From the NCBI RefSeq assembly GCF_024127895.1, contig NZ_JAMYBK010000009.1:1-64000 (forward strand): a DNA stretch of 64,000 nt. Reading direction: 5' to 3'. The stretch's first letter is position 1. Each line of letters opens with the position of its first letter. This document shows positions 17,079-30,228 of this stretch, in pieces. A program made the translations under genes and the position numbers. The notes under the pieces were generated by a model. It was not told where the DNA came from. It was given only the letters and a program-made list of their open reading frames with translations, and searched no databases. Source of the stretch: Pseudomonas guariconensis. Lineage in GTDB: Bacteria; Pseudomonadota; Gammaproteobacteria; Pseudomonadales; Pseudomonadaceae.

Positions 17079-17507
17079 ATGAACTCCAGTCGCCCCTATC
17101 TGGTTCGTGCGCTGTACGAGTGGATCGTCGACAACGATTGCACCCCCCACATGCTGGTCAATGCCGAGTACCCGGCAGTCCAGGTGCCTCAGGGATTCGC
17201 CAGCGACGGCCAGATCGTCCTGAACATTTCCCCCAACGCCGTGCGCAACCTGCACATGGACAATGACGCGGTGAGCTTCGAGGGCCGCTTCAGTGGCGTG
17301 GCCCATTCCTTGTTCGTGCCAGTGGGCGCGATCCTGGGTATCTATGCCCGGGAGAATGGCCAGGGCATGGTGTTCGAGCTCGAGCCGCCGCTGATGGACA
17401 GCGACGAGCTGGAAGACGATGTCGAACCGGATGACGACGGCCCGCCCGAGGGCGGTGGTCAGCCGCCACGCCCGAGTGGCAGGCCAAGCCTGAAGGTGGT
17501 CAAGTAA
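17079..17507 (+). CDS. sspB: ClpXP adaptor SspB
   Basis: This 142-aa adaptor captures ssrA-tagged proteins and delivers them to ClpXP. The folded domain covers ~1-110 (RPYLVRALYEWIVDNDCTPHMLV, FEGRFSGVAHSLFVPVGAILGIYARENGQGM). An acidic, Pro/Gly-rich linker follows, and the short C-terminal XB peptide that docks on ClpX reads RPSLKVVK. AAGGAG precedes the ATG, and the gene is spaced 10 bases from sspA. A GC hairpin follows at 17567. Confidence 0.96.
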   Translation: MNSSRPYLVRALYEWIVDNDCTPHMLVNAEYPAVQVPQGFASDGQIVLNISPNAVRNLHMDNDAVSFEGRFSGVAHSLFVPVGAILGIYARENGQGMVFELEPPLMDSDELEDDVEPDDDGPPEGGGQPPRPSGRPSLKVVK

Positions 17508-17566
17508 CCTGGAAGGCGACCCTGGACCAAGACCGGCCAGTCAAGCAGGTCTTGTAATCCAGGGAG

Positions 17567-17585
17567 GGGGCTGCGAAGCAGCCCC
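17567..17585. terminator. GGGGCTGC-GAA-GCAGCCCC hairpin between convergent sspB and dolP
   Basis: A perfect 8-bp stem with a GAA loop, 60 bases past sspB and 19 bases past dolP. There is no T-run on either side. The same hairpin design recurs in other gaps here (11238, 45827, 58651), so it may be a repeat unit as much as a terminator. Confidence 0.5.
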
Positions 17586-17603
17586 GATGTAGCTTCGCTG
17601 TCG

Positions 17604-19231
<1,628 letters not shown>

Positions 19232-19232
<1 letters not shown>

Positions 19233-21049
19233 CAGCGCGGTGTATCCGGGAGGCGCTTGACCTGGCCGCCAGCGAACTCCGCCCAGGGCAGCTGGCGTTC
19301 GATGCGCTGGCTGGCGTTCATGCTCAGGCTGCCGGAAAGGCCTTCGATGCGGTTGTCCGGTAGGGCCTTGAGCTGGCCCAGGCGCGGCGCCAGGCTGTAG
19401 GCATCGACGCCCATGGCATACAGGCGGCCGAGGCTACCGGCGGCCTGGGGCCATTGCTGGACCACCTGCTGGCGCAGGCTGTTGGTGTTGTCGAGCAGCC
19501 ATGGCGTCTCGCAGAAGCGGATGCCGTTCATGTCGTTGTACTGGTTGACGTCGCCGCTGGCGCTGTACAGGTTCGAGGTGGCATAGACCGGCACGTCGCC
19601 GGCGTATTGGAAGTTCAGGGTCGGCTTGATCTGCTGTGCCTGCTGCGGCGTGGAGGCGAGGAAGATGAAGTCGATGTCCTGGCGGCGCGACGGTTGTGCG
19701 GCGATGGTGCCGCCCACGGTGCTCTGCAGGCTCTTGGCGCGGCCTTCGCTCTGGCGCAGTTGGAACAGGTCGGCGATCTGCTGGGCCAGGGCGACCGGCT
19801 GGGCAATGCGTTCGGCGGCCAGCAGGGTGCCGCCATGGCTTTCCCAGTCCTGGCGGAAGGCGGCGAGCACGCGCTCACCCCATTCGCCGCTGGGGACCAG
19901 GGCCACGGCTCGGACCATGCCGTCGGCGCGGGCGCGGCGCGAGACCTCGCGGGCCTCGTCCTCGGCGGCGAGGCCGAACTGGAACAGCTGTGCTGGCGCC
20001 TGCTGGCCTGCATCGGCGTAGTTCAGTGCCAGGGTGGTGATCGGCAACTGCGGGTAGGCGGCGAGTTTCTTCACCAGCGGTTTTTCCAGTGGCCCCACCA
20101 CCAGTTGTACGCCGGCCGCCTGGGCCTGGTTGTAGAAATCATCGAGCGAGGTCATGCGCGAGCTATCGAAGACCTGCACGGCCGGGGCCGGTTGGCCGGA
20201 CTGCTGGGCCTGGAAGTGGGCGGCCATGAAGCCGTCGCGCAGGGCACGGGCCACACCGGCCAGCGGGCCTTCCTGGGGCAGCAGCAGGGCGATCTTGGTC
20301 AGCGGCTGGCTGGCCAGCTCCTTGAGCTTGACCAGGGCCAGCGGCAGTTGCTGGGCGGCCGGATGGTTCGGGTGCTGCGCGCTCCAGGTGTCGATGGCAG
20401 CCTGCTGCTGCTCGAGGGTGCCGGCGCTTTTCACCGCCAGGGCCAGGCTGGTCCAGCCGGCCAGGGTCTCGTCGCTGGCCGGCTGCTGCAGTTGCTCGGC
20501 CGGCAGCGACGCGACCAGGGCCCAGATGGCGTCATGGTTGGCTTCGGCTGCCTGGCCTTCGAGCAGTGGGGCGAGCAGGACACGCTGCTGTGCGGCGGCC
20601 AGGGCCTGGCCGTCGGCTTCCAGGGCGGCGGCGTGGACGCTGTAGGTGCGTGCCTGTTGCGCTTGCGGCAGTTCGCCCAGGCGCTGCAGGCTCGGGTGGG
20701 AGAGGGCGTCCAGTGCTGCCTTGGGCTGGTTGCGGCTCATGGCCAGCTCGGCGGCCAGGGTGCTGGCGAACACCTGCTGGGCAGGCTTGAGCCCATCCAG
20801 GGGAACCTGTTCGAGGATGCGTGCGGCGCGCGGGTAGTCCTTCTGCCGGTAGGCCATGTCGGCGGCGCTCAGGCGCAGTAGGGCGGCATCTTCCGCGGAC
20901 TTGCTGGTGGCGGCCTTGTCGAGCAACTGCTCGATGCTGGCATCCGGGGTGCGTGGCAGTTCGCCCAGGCTGGATGAGGGCGAGCTGGCGCAGGCTGCCA
21001 GCAGGGCAGCGAGGCAGAGGGCTGTGAGCAGCCGCAGGCAAGCGATCAT
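19232..21049 (-). CDS. lpoA: LpoA-type outer-membrane lipoprotein activator of PBP1a
   Basis: This 605-aa lipoprotein has a signal MIACLRLLTALCLAALLAAC (lipid Cys20), an N-terminal TPR-like helical domain (~30-250) and a C-terminal periplasmic-binding-protein-like domain (~255-600; KIALLLPQEGPLAGVARALRDGF, VQLVVGPLEKPLVKKLA). In E. coli LpoA reaches across the periplasm to stimulate PBP1a. Pseudomonads also encode an Lpo of another family (LpoP) for PBP1b. It is the first gene of the minus-strand envelope group, divergent from rsmI with a 244-bp gap. Confidence 0.93.
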
Positions 21050-21293
21050 GTAAAGGTCCTGTTACTCGATCAAGTTGGCCGGCAATTGTACCCAAGCGTC
21101 GGCCAGGGCGCGATCTTGCTGACGTCGATCCTTCACTATAGGTCGCCTGGCAGGGGATGGCCGCGAAGTTCCTTGCGCCATGTTGCGCAAGGTCCGCGTG
21201 GTCGGGGCATGGGGACGGGCGCTGAATTGGCCGTACAGCGCCCTGGCACTCGGGCTACAATGGCGCCTTTGATCCGAAAGGCAGGTGTGCGCA

Positions 21294-22169
21294 GTGAGTG
21301 ATGGTGCAGGGACTTCGAAATCCACGGTGGGTACGCTCTATGTCGTCGCGACGCCGATCGGCAACCTCGACGACATGAGCGCCAGGGCGCTGAAGGTGCT
21401 GGCGGACGTGGCCCTGATCGCCGCCGAGGATACCCGTCACTCGGTACGCCTGCTGCAGCACTTCGGCATCGACACGCCGCTGGCGGCCTGTCATGAGCAC
21501 AACGAGCGCGACGAAGGCGGGCGTTTCATCACCCGTCTTCTGGCCGGGGACGATGTGGCGCTGGTGTCCGACGCCGGCACGCCGTTGATCTCTGATCCGG
21601 GCTACCACCTGGTGCGCCAGGCGCGTGCGGCGGGGGTGAGGGTGGTCCCGGTGCCCGGCGCCTGCGCGCTGATCACAGCATTGTCGGCGGCGGGCCTGCC
21701 GTCGGACCGCTTCATCTTCGAAGGTTTTCTCCCGGCCAAGGCCGCCGGGCGTCGTGCGCGTCTGGAGCAGGTAAAGGAAGAACCGCGTACGCTGATCTTC
21801 TATGAGGCGCCGCATCGTATCCTCGAGTGCCTGGAGGACATGGAGGCGGTCTTCGGCGCGGAGCGTCCGGCGGTGCTGGGGCGTGAACTGACCAAGACCT
21901 TCGAGACCCTCAAGGGCCTGCCATTGGGCGAACTGCGTGCCTTCGTCGCGGGCGACGGCAATCAGCAGCGGGGCGAGTGCGTGGTGCTGGTGGGGGGGTG
22001 GAGTGCGCCCGAGGACGACCAGGCGATCAGCGCCCAGGCACAGCGCGTGCTGGATCTGTTGCTGGCGGAATTGCCGCTGAAGCGGGCGGCTGCCCTGGCG
22101 GCGGAAATCACGGGTGTGCGCAAGAACCTGCTGTATCAAATGGCCCTGGATAAACAGAAAGCCAAATAG
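21294..22169 (+). CDS. rsmI: 16S rRNA 2'-O-ribose C1402 methyltransferase RsmI
   Basis: This tetrapyrrole-methylase-fold SAM enzyme of 291 aa modifies C1402 in the ribosomal decoding centre; RsmH, encoded 1.2 kb downstream, methylates the base of the same nucleotide. Motifs are [36 protein letters not shown] and [21 protein letters not shown] prefer the GTG at 21294 (protein beginning SDGAGTSKS) because AAGGCAGG lies at a proper distance. The GTG at 21285 would put that site only a few bases away. The stop codon lies within the terminator hairpin. Confidence 0.95.
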   Translation: MSDGAGTSKSTVGTLYVVATPIGNLDDMSARALKVLADVALIAAEDTRHSVRLLQHFGIDTPLAACHEHNERDEGGRFITRLLAGDDVALVSDAGTPLISDPGYHLVRQARAAGVRVVPVPGACALITALSAAGLPSDRFIFEGFLPAKAAGRRARLEQVKEEPRTLIFYEAPHRILECLEDMEAVFGAERPAVLGRELTKTFETLKGLPLGELRAFVAGDGNQQRGECVVLVGGWSAPEDDQAISAQAQRVLDLLLAELPLKRAAALAAEITGVRKNLLYQMALDKQKAK

Positions 22170-22178
22170 TGGCTTTTT
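22158..22178 (+). terminator. Intrinsic terminator overlapping the rsmI 3' end
   Basis: AAAGCCA/TGGCTTT stem with the rsmI stop TAG in its loop, followed by further T. The stem is short, so strength is uncertain. Confidence 0.65.
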
Positions 22179-22234
22179 GGTATTGTTTACCGTATCACTT
22201 GTTCTTGGGCGCGCGTGCCGTTAACCTTGTCGAC

Positions 22235-22594
22235 GGAGAGTCGATTGGACAGTCGCTGCCTTCTTTTGTTCCGCAAAAGAAGGGGGAGGAAAGTCCGGGC
22301 TCCATAGGGCAGAGTGCCAGGTAATGCCTGGGAGGCGCGAGCCTACGGAAAGTGCCACAGAAAACAACCGCCTAAGCACTTCGGTGCCGGTAAGGGTGAA
22401 AAGGTGCGGTAAGAGCGCACCGCACGGCTGGCAACAGTTCGTGGCTAGGTAAACCCCACTCGGAGCAAGACCAAATAGGGTTCCATACGGCGTGGCCCGC
22501 GTCGGAACCGGGTAGGTTGCTAAAGGCGTCCAGTGATGGCCGTCGTAGAGGAATGACTGTCCTCGACAGAACCCGGCTTATAGATCGACTCTCC
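22235..22594 (+). ncRNA. rnpB: RNase P RNA (class A)
   Basis: This is the catalytic RNA that removes 5' leaders from pre-tRNAs. The 5' GGAGAGTCGAT pairs with the 3' ATCGACTCTCC to form helix P1. Inside are the universal AGGAAAGTCCGGGCTCC (CR-I), ACAGAAA..ACCGCC (CR-II/III region), AGGGTGAAAAGGTG, GGTAAACCCC and AGA.GAATGACTGTCC..GACAGAACCCGGCTTATA (CR-IV/V). Length is about 360 nt. It sits between rsmI and the dcw cluster. Any reading frame in it is spurious. Confidence 0.97.
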
Positions 22595-22798
22595 ACCTCC
22601 TTCTCCTGCTTGAATCGATAGCAGATGTGTCCTGGTAATACCAAAAAAATCTTACTCTTAATAAATCACTTTAACTTGGTGGGCTATCCAACTGAGTGCG
22701 CTTGATTTTTCCCTCCAGAATTTTCTCCCTGTAGTCCTTCCTCCTTCCTATGTTGAGCTAAATCGCCGTCCTGTAAGGGATTTCCTTATGAACGTGCC

Positions 22799-22828
22799 TT
22801 GACGGTGCAGCGGACGGATTCCTATAGT
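22799..22828 (+). promoter_or_regulatory. Pmra, probable sigma70 promoter of the dcw cluster
   Basis: TTGACG (22799-22804), an 18-base spacer and TATAGT (22823-22828). Predicted start is near 22835, so the MraZ boxes fall at the start of the transcript. This is the only good promoter I see before mraZ. Confidence 0.75.
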
Positions 22829-22837
22829 GTGCGCAAG

Positions 22838-22861
22838 TGGCAGAAAGTGGGATGAAGTGGG
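22838..22861 (+). promoter_or_regulatory. MraZ operator: three TGG(G/C) boxes at 10-base spacing
   Basis: TGGC (22838), TGGG (22848) and TGGG (22858) repeat with exact 10-base periodicity. This matches the TGGGN(5) direct repeats bound by MraZ in E. coli and other bacteria. It lies just downstream of the Pmra -10 box, a placement for autorepression. Confidence 0.82.
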
Positions 22862-22903
22862 TTTTCTGACACAAAAAAGCTAACATTGTGGGGAATCGCA
22901 GCC

Positions 22904-23359
22904 GTGTTCCGCGGAGCCAACGCCGTCAGCCTCGATGCAAAGGGCCGACTCGCCATGCCGAGTCGGTACCGTGACGAGCTCGATTCGCGTTGTGGTGGTC
23001 AGCTGATCGTGACCATCGACGCTGTCGATCCCTGCTTGTGTGTCTACCCCCTCGATGAGTGGGAACAGATAGAAGCCAAGTTGCGCGCCTTGCCGTCGTT
23101 GCGTGAGGAAAACCGCCGCCTCCAGCGTCTGCTGATCGGTAATGCGGTAGACCTGGAGCTCGATGGCAGTGGGCGTTTCCTGGTTCCGCCACGCCTGCGC
23201 GAATACGCCAAGCTCGACAAGAAGGCGATGCTGGTGGGGCAGCTGAACAAATTCCAGCTGTGGGATGAGGATGCCTGGAACGCGGTTTCGGCAGCTGATC
23301 TTGCAGCTATTCAACAACCGGGCGCCATGCCCGACGATTTGCGTGACCTGATCCTGTGA
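22904..23359 (+). CDS. mraZ: MraZ, transcriptional regulator of the dcw cluster
   Basis: This 151-aa DNA-binding protein is made of two AbrB/SpoVT-like beta halves ([25 protein letters not shown] near the N-terminus; [23 protein letters not shown] in the second). It represses its own promoter by binding TGGG repeats. I chose the GTG at 22904, which gives the usual family start VFRGANA and has GGGGAA nine or so bases upstream; a TTG at 22886 adds six residues without support. The stop overlaps the rsmH start. Confidence 0.95.
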   Translation: MFRGANAVSLDAKGRLAMPSRYRDELDSRCGGQLIVTIDAVDPCLCVYPLDEWEQIEAKLRALPSLREENRRLQRLLIGNAVDLELDGSGRFLVPPRLREYAKLDKKAMLVGQLNKFQLWDEDAWNAVSAADLAAIQQPGAMPDDLRDLIL

Positions 23360-24299
23360 CTATAGATAGCGGCTTCAACCACATCACCGTGCTGCTCGAC
23401 GAGGCTGTCGAGGCACTGGCCCTGCGCGCCGATGGTTGCTATCTGGATGGCACCTTCGGGCGAGGTGGGCACAGCCGCCTGATTCTCAGCAAGCTCGGGC
23501 CGCAAGGGCGGCTGCTGGGCTTCGACAAGGACCCACAGGCGATTGCCACGGGGCAAGCGCTGGCGGCCGAAGACGGCCGCTTTGTCATTGTGCAGCGCAG
23601 CTTTGCCGAGATGGGCGACGAAGTGTCTGCGCGCGGCCTGCACGGCAAGGTCAGTGGCGTGCTGCTCGACCTGGGCGTGTCGTCGCCGCAACTGGACGAT
23701 CCCGAGCGCGGCTTCAGCTTCCTCAATGATGGCCCGCTGGACATGCGCATGAACCCGGGCAAGGGTTTCAGTGCTGCCGAGTTCATCGCCAGCGCGCCCG
23801 AGGAGGAGATCGCCCGGGTCTTCAAGGAATATGGCGAAGAGCGCTTCGCCAAACGCATGGCCCGTGCCGTGGTACAGCGCCGGGAGCAACAGCCCTTTAC
23901 CCGCACCGGCGACCTGGCCGAGGTGCTCAAGGCGGCCAACCCTGCCTGGGAAAAGGGCAAGAACCCGGCAACCCGTGCCTTCCAGGGCCTGCGCATTCAC
24001 GTCAACAACGAGCTGGGCGACCTGGAGACTGGCCTTGAGGCGGCGCTCGATGCGCTGGAAGTCGGTGGCCGCCTGGTGGTGATCAGCTTCCACTCCCTGG
24101 AAGACCGCATCGTCAAGCTGTTCATGCGCAAGCTGGCCAAGGGCGAGGCAGACAACCTGCCGCGCAACCTGCCGGTGCAGCACAAGGCCTTCGAGCCGAA
24201 GATCCGTCTGGTCGGCAAGGCGCAGTTCGCCTCCGATGCCGAACTCAAGGCCAACCCGCGCGCGCGCAGTGCCGTGATGCGGGTGGCGGAGAAGTTACG

Positions 24300-24303
<4 letters not shown>
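23356..24303 (+). CDS. rsmH: 16S rRNA m4C1402 methyltransferase RsmH
   Basis: This 315-aa SAM-dependent enzyme N4-methylates C1402, complementing RsmI. Motifs are [25 protein letters not shown] (SAM loop), [22 protein letters not shown] and [18 protein letters not shown]. It starts at a GTG overlapping the mraZ stop by four bases and overlaps ftsL in the same way, so the three are translationally coupled. Full length for the family. Confidence 0.97.
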
Positions 24304-26322
<2,019 letters not shown>

Positions 26323-26323
<1 letters not shown>

Positions 26324-27786
26324 TGACGATGCCATTGAGCAAGCTTTTCGCCCATGCCAGCCGCGATCCGCTGATCCGCGAGCTGACCCTCGACAGCCGC
26401 CAGGTGCGGCCGGGCGACCTGTTCCTGGCTGTCCCCGGCGCCAAGGTCGACGGCCGTGCGCACATCGCCGACGCGCTGGCCCGTGGCGCCGCCGCGGTGG
26501 CCTATGAAGAGCAGGGCGCAAGCGTCCTGCCGATCACCGACGTGCCGCTGATTCCGGTCAAGGGCCTGATCGGCCAGCTGTCGCAGATCGCCGGGCGCTT
26601 CTATGGCGAACCGAGCCGCCAGCTCGACCTGGTCGGCGTCACCGGCACCAACGGCAAGACCAGTGTCACCCAGCTGGTGGCCCAGGCGCTCGATGCGCTG
26701 GGCCGGCGCTGTGGGCTGATCGGTACGCTCGGCACCGGCTTTTATGGCGAGCTGCGCAGCGGCCGCCTGACCACGCCCGACCCGATCGCCGTGCAGGCGA
26801 CCCTGAACGACCTGAAGAAGGGCGGCGCCAAGGCCGTGGCCATGGAGGTGTCGTCCCATGCCCTGGAGCAGGGCCGGGTGGCCGCCCTGGCCTTCGATAT
26901 CGCCGTGATGACCAACCTGTCCCGCGACCACCTGGACTACCACGGCAGCATGGAGGCCTACGAGGCCGCCAAGGCCCGGCTGTTCGCCTGGCCGAACCTG
27001 CAGTGCCGGGTGGTCAACCTGGACGATGACTTCGGTCGTCGCCTGGCCATGGTCCACGCCGAGTCGCGGCTGATCAGCTACAGCTTGCAGGACCCGGCGG
27101 CGACGCTGTTCTGCAAACAGGCGAGTTTCGACGACGACGGCGTGCGTGCCGTGATCGTCACCCCGCAAGGCGAGCATGCCCTGCGCAGCTGCCTGCTCGG
27201 GCGCTTCAACCTGAGCAATATGCTCGCCGCCGTGGCGACCCTGCTGGCCCTGGACTATCCGCTGGACGAGATTCTCAAGGTCACCCCGCGACTGCAGGGG
27301 CCGGTCGGTCGCATGCAGCGCCTGGGCGGCGGCGACAAGCCGCTGGTGGTGGTCGACTACGCACACACGCCCGATGCCCTGGAGAAGGTCCTCGAAGCCT
27401 TGCGCCCGCATGCCCATGGCCGCCTGCTGTGCCTGTTCGGTTGCGGCGGCGACCGTGACCGTGGCAAGCGCCCGCTGATGGCCCAGGTGGCCGAGCGCCT
27501 GGCCGACCGCGTGCTGGTCACCGACGACAATCCGCGTAGCGAAGATCCGCAGCGTATTTTCGACGATATTCGCCCCGGTTTCGCCAAGCCTGTCGATGTC
27601 GAGTTCGTCGCCGGCCGTGGCGAGGCCATCGCGCACCTGATCGCCACCGCTGCCGCCGACGACGTGATCGTCCTGGCCGGCAAGGGGCACGAGGATTACC
27701 AGGAGATCAACGGCCAGCGCCTTGACTTCTCCGACTTGGTCGAAGCCGAGAAGGCACTTGCAGCCTGGGAGGCTCCGCATGCTTAA
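26323..27786 (+). CDS. murE: UDP-MurNAc-L-Ala-D-Glu:meso-diaminopimelate ligase MurE
   Basis: This cytoplasmic ATP-dependent ligase adds meso-DAP to the peptidoglycan precursor. The 487-aa protein has the P-loop GTNGKTS (108-114), the central Mur ligase domain (MEVSSHALEQGR, VMTNLSRDHLDYHG, with the carbamylated Lys in the AAKARLF segment) and the DNPR motif (TDDNPRSEDP) that selects meso-DAP. I chose the ATG at 26323, sharing one base with the ftsI stop; longer frames upstream are readings of ftsI DNA. It overlaps murF by eight bases. Confidence 0.97.
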
Positions 27787-29146
27787 GCCCATGACACTCA
27801 GCCAATTGAGCGCACCGCTCGCCGCACGGGTGGTTGGCGACGATGCCCGCTTCGACGGCGTCAGCATCGACAGCCGCACGGTGGCTGCCGGGCAGTTGTT
27901 CGTCGCCCTGGCCGGCCCGCGTTTCGACGGCCATGACTACCTGGCCGACGTCAAGGCCAAGGGCGCCGTGGCCGCCCTGGTGGAGCGTGAGATCGCCGAT
28001 GTCGAGCTGCCGCAACTGCTGGTCGCCGATAGCCGCCTGGCCCTGGGCCAGCTCGGTGCCTTGAATCGCGCCGCGTTCGACAAGCCGGTCGTTGCCATCA
28101 CCGGCTCCAGCGGCAAGACCACCGTCAAAGAGATGCTCGCCTGCATTTTGCGCACCCGAGGCCCGGTGCTGGCCACCCGTGGCAACCTCAACAACGACCT
28201 CGGCGCACCGCTGACCCTGCTGGAAATCGCCCCCGAGCACAGTGCCGCGGTGATCGAGCTGGGCGCCTCGCGCATCGGCGAGATCCGCTACACCGTCGGC
28301 TTGACCCGCCCTGAAGTGGTCATCATCAACAACGCCGGGACCGCCCACGTCGGCGAGTTCGGCGGCCCGGAAAAAATCGTCGAGGCCAAGGGCGAGATCC
28401 TCGAAGGCCTGGGCGAGGGCGGCACGGCCATCCTCAACCTGGACGACAAGGCCTTTGGCACTTGGCACGTGCGTGCGGGTGCCCATCGGGTCCTGAGTTT
28501 CGCCCTGGCGAATCCGCAGGCCGACTTCCACGCCAGCGACATCGGTCGCGATGCCCGTGGTTGCCCATCCTTCACCCTGCACGGGCCGCAAGGCTCGGTC
28601 GCGGTGCAACTGAACCTGCTGGGCACCCACAACGTCAGCAATGCCCTGGCTGGCGCCGCTGCCGCCCATGCCCTGGGTGTGAGCCTTGCCGGTATCGCGG
28701 CCGGGCTGGGCGCGGTCCAGCCGGTCAAGGGGCGTAGCGTGGCGCAAATCGCGCCCAACGGCGTCAGGGTGATCGACGACAGCTACAACGCAAATCCCAC
28801 CTCGGTGTGCGCCGCCATTGATATACTCGCCGGCTTTTCCGGGCGGACCGTCCTGGTGCTCGGGGATATCGGCGAACTGGGGCAATGGGCGCAGGAAGGC
28901 CACCGCCAGGTGGGCGACTACGCGCGCGGCAAGGTCGACGCCCTGTACGCGGTGGGTACCAACATGGCCCATGCGGTCAAGGCGTTCGGCGCCAATGGCC
29001 GTCATTTCGCTACTCAGGCTGAGCTGATCGACGCTGTTCGCGGCGAGCATGCCAGCAACACCACTATCTTGATCAAGGGCTCGCGCAGCGCTGCGATGGA
29101 AAACGTCGTGGCGGCCTTGTGCGGTGCCAGCGGGGAGAAACATTAA
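27779..29146 (+). CDS. murF: UDP-MurNAc-tripeptide:D-Ala-D-Ala ligase MurF
   Basis: This 455-aa Mur ligase adds D-Ala-D-Ala to complete the UDP-MurNAc-pentapeptide. The P-loop is GSSGKTT (109-115). Other features are [36 protein letters not shown] and the C-terminal [11 protein letters not shown], the usual MurF marker. I chose the ATG at 27779, which begins the family N-terminus LKPMTLSQL and lies inside the last codons of murE. The stop shares a base with the mraY start. Confidence 0.97.
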   Translation: MLKPMTLSQLSAPLAARVVGDDARFDGVSIDSRTVAAGQLFVALAGPRFDGHDYLADVKAKGAVAALVEREIADVELPQLLVADSRLALGQLGALNRAAFDKPVVAITGSSGKTTVKEMLACILRTRGPVLATRGNLNNDLGAPLTLLEIAPEHSAAVIELGASRIGEIRYTVGLTRPEVVIINNAGTAHVGEFGGPEKIVEAKGEILEGLGEGGTAILNLDDKAFGTWHVRAGAHRVLSFALANPQADFHASDIGRDARGCPSFTLHGPQGSVAVQLNLLGTHNVSNALAGAAAAHALGVSLAGIAAGLGAVQPVKGRSVAQIAPNGVRVIDDSYNANPTSVCAAIDILAGFSGRTVLVLGDIGELGQWAQEGHRQVGDYARGKVDALYAVGTNMAHAVKAFGANGRHFATQAELIDAVRGEHASNTTILIKGSRSAAMENVVAALCGASGEKH

Positions 29147-30228
29147 TGCTGCTGCTGTTGGCCGAGTATCTGCAACAGTTCCACAAGGGCTTCGCGGTCT
29201 TCCAGTACCTGTCCCTGCGCGGGATCCTGGGCGTACTGACCGCGTTGTCCCTGGCGCTGTGGCTGGGGCCGTGGATGATCCGTACCCTGCAGATCCGCCA
29301 GATTGGCCAGGCCGTGCGTAACGACGGCCCGCAATCGCACCTGTCCAAGTCGGGCACCCCCACCATGGGCGGCGCCCTGATCCTGTCGGCCATCGGCATC
29401 AGCACCCTGCTGTGGGCCGACCTGTCCAACCGTTATGTCTGGGTCGTGCTGGTGGTGACCATGCTGTTCGGCGCCATCGGCTGGGTCGACGACTACCGCA
29501 AGGTGATCGAGAAGAACTCCCGTGGCCTGCCGAGCCGCTGGAAGTATTTCTGGCAGTCGGTGTTCGGCCTGGGCGCCGCGGTGTTCCTCTACATGACCGC
29601 CCCGACCAGCGTCGAGACCACCCTGATCGTGCCGTTCCTCAAGGATGTCACCATCCCCCTGGGCATCGGCTTCGTCGTGCTGACCTATTTCGTCATCGTA
29701 GGCTCGAGCAACGCGGTCAACCTCACCGATGGCCTCGATGGCCTGGCGATCATGCCGACGGTGATGGTCGGCGGCGCCCTGGGCATCTTCTGCTACCTGT
29801 CGGGCAACGTGAAATTCGCCGAATACCTGCTGATCCCGTACGTGCCGGGCTCGGGCGAGCTGATCGTGTTCTGCGGCGCGCTGATCGGCGCGGGCCTGGG
29901 CTTCTTGTGGTTCAACACCTACCCGGCCCAGGTGTTCATGGGCGACGTCGGCGCCCTGGCGCTGGGTGCTGCGCTGGGCACCATCGCGGTGATCGTCCGC
30001 CAGGAGATCGTCCTGTTCATCATGGGCGGGGTGTTCGTCATGGAAACCCTGTCGGTGGTGATCCAGGTCGCTTCGTTCAAGTTGACCGGCAAGCGCGTGT
30101 TCCGCATGGCACCGATCCACCACCACTTTGAACTCAAGGGTTGGCCCGAGCCACGGGTGATCGTCCGTTTCTGGATCATCACCGTGATTCTGGTGCTGAT
30201 CGGCCTTGCCACCCTGAAACTGAGGTAG
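29146..30228 (+). CDS. mraY: Phospho-MurNAc-pentapeptide translocase MraY
   Basis: This polytopic membrane enzyme makes lipid I from UDP-MurNAc-pentapeptide and undecaprenyl phosphate. The 360 aa equal the E. coli length. Diagnostic segments are [14 protein letters not shown], the catalytic Asp pair in IGWVDDYRK and [11 protein letters not shown], and the [16 protein letters not shown] loop. About ten membrane helices are visible. The ATG at 29146 overlaps the murF stop (TAATG). murD begins directly after its stop codon. Confidence 0.97.
   Translation: MLLLLAEYLQQFHKGFAVFQYLSLRGILGVLTALSLALWLGPWMIRTLQIRQIGQAVRNDGPQSHLSKSGTPTMGGALILSAIGISTLLWADLSNRYVWVVLVVTMLFGAIGWVDDYRKVIEKNSRGLPSRWKYFWQSVFGLGAAVFLYMTAPTSVETTLIVPFLKDVTIPLGIGFVVLTYFVIVGSSNAVNLTDGLDGLAIMPTVMVGGALGIFCYLSGNVKFAEYLLIPYVPGSGELIVFCGALIGAGLGFLWFNTYPAQVFMGDVGALALGAALGTIAVIVRQEIVLFIMGGVFVMETLSVVIQVASFKLTGKRVFRMAPIHHHFELKGWPEPRVIVRFWIITVILVLIGLATLKLR

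Larger units (their letters stand above)
22595..22903 (+). other. AT-richer leader between rnpB and mraZ
   Basis: This 309-base gap has no credible gene. Its first ~190 bases are AT-rich without a clear intrinsic terminator for rnpB. The last ~105 hold the mra promoter and MraZ operator described separately. A short stretch (22683-22695), read on the minus strand, resembles a tRNA D-arm (CTCAGTTGGATAG), but no tRNA can be built around it. Confidence 0.7.

Noticed and set aside
22372..22644. Minus-strand 90-codon frame
   Set aside because: It lies inside the RNase P RNA gene, whose sequence is constrained by RNA structure on the other strand.
22683..22695. tRNA D-arm-like string (CTCAGTTGGATAG on the minus strand)
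   Set aside because: No acceptor, anticodon or T arm can be found around it, so it is a chance match or too small a relic to call as a tRNA or attachment site.
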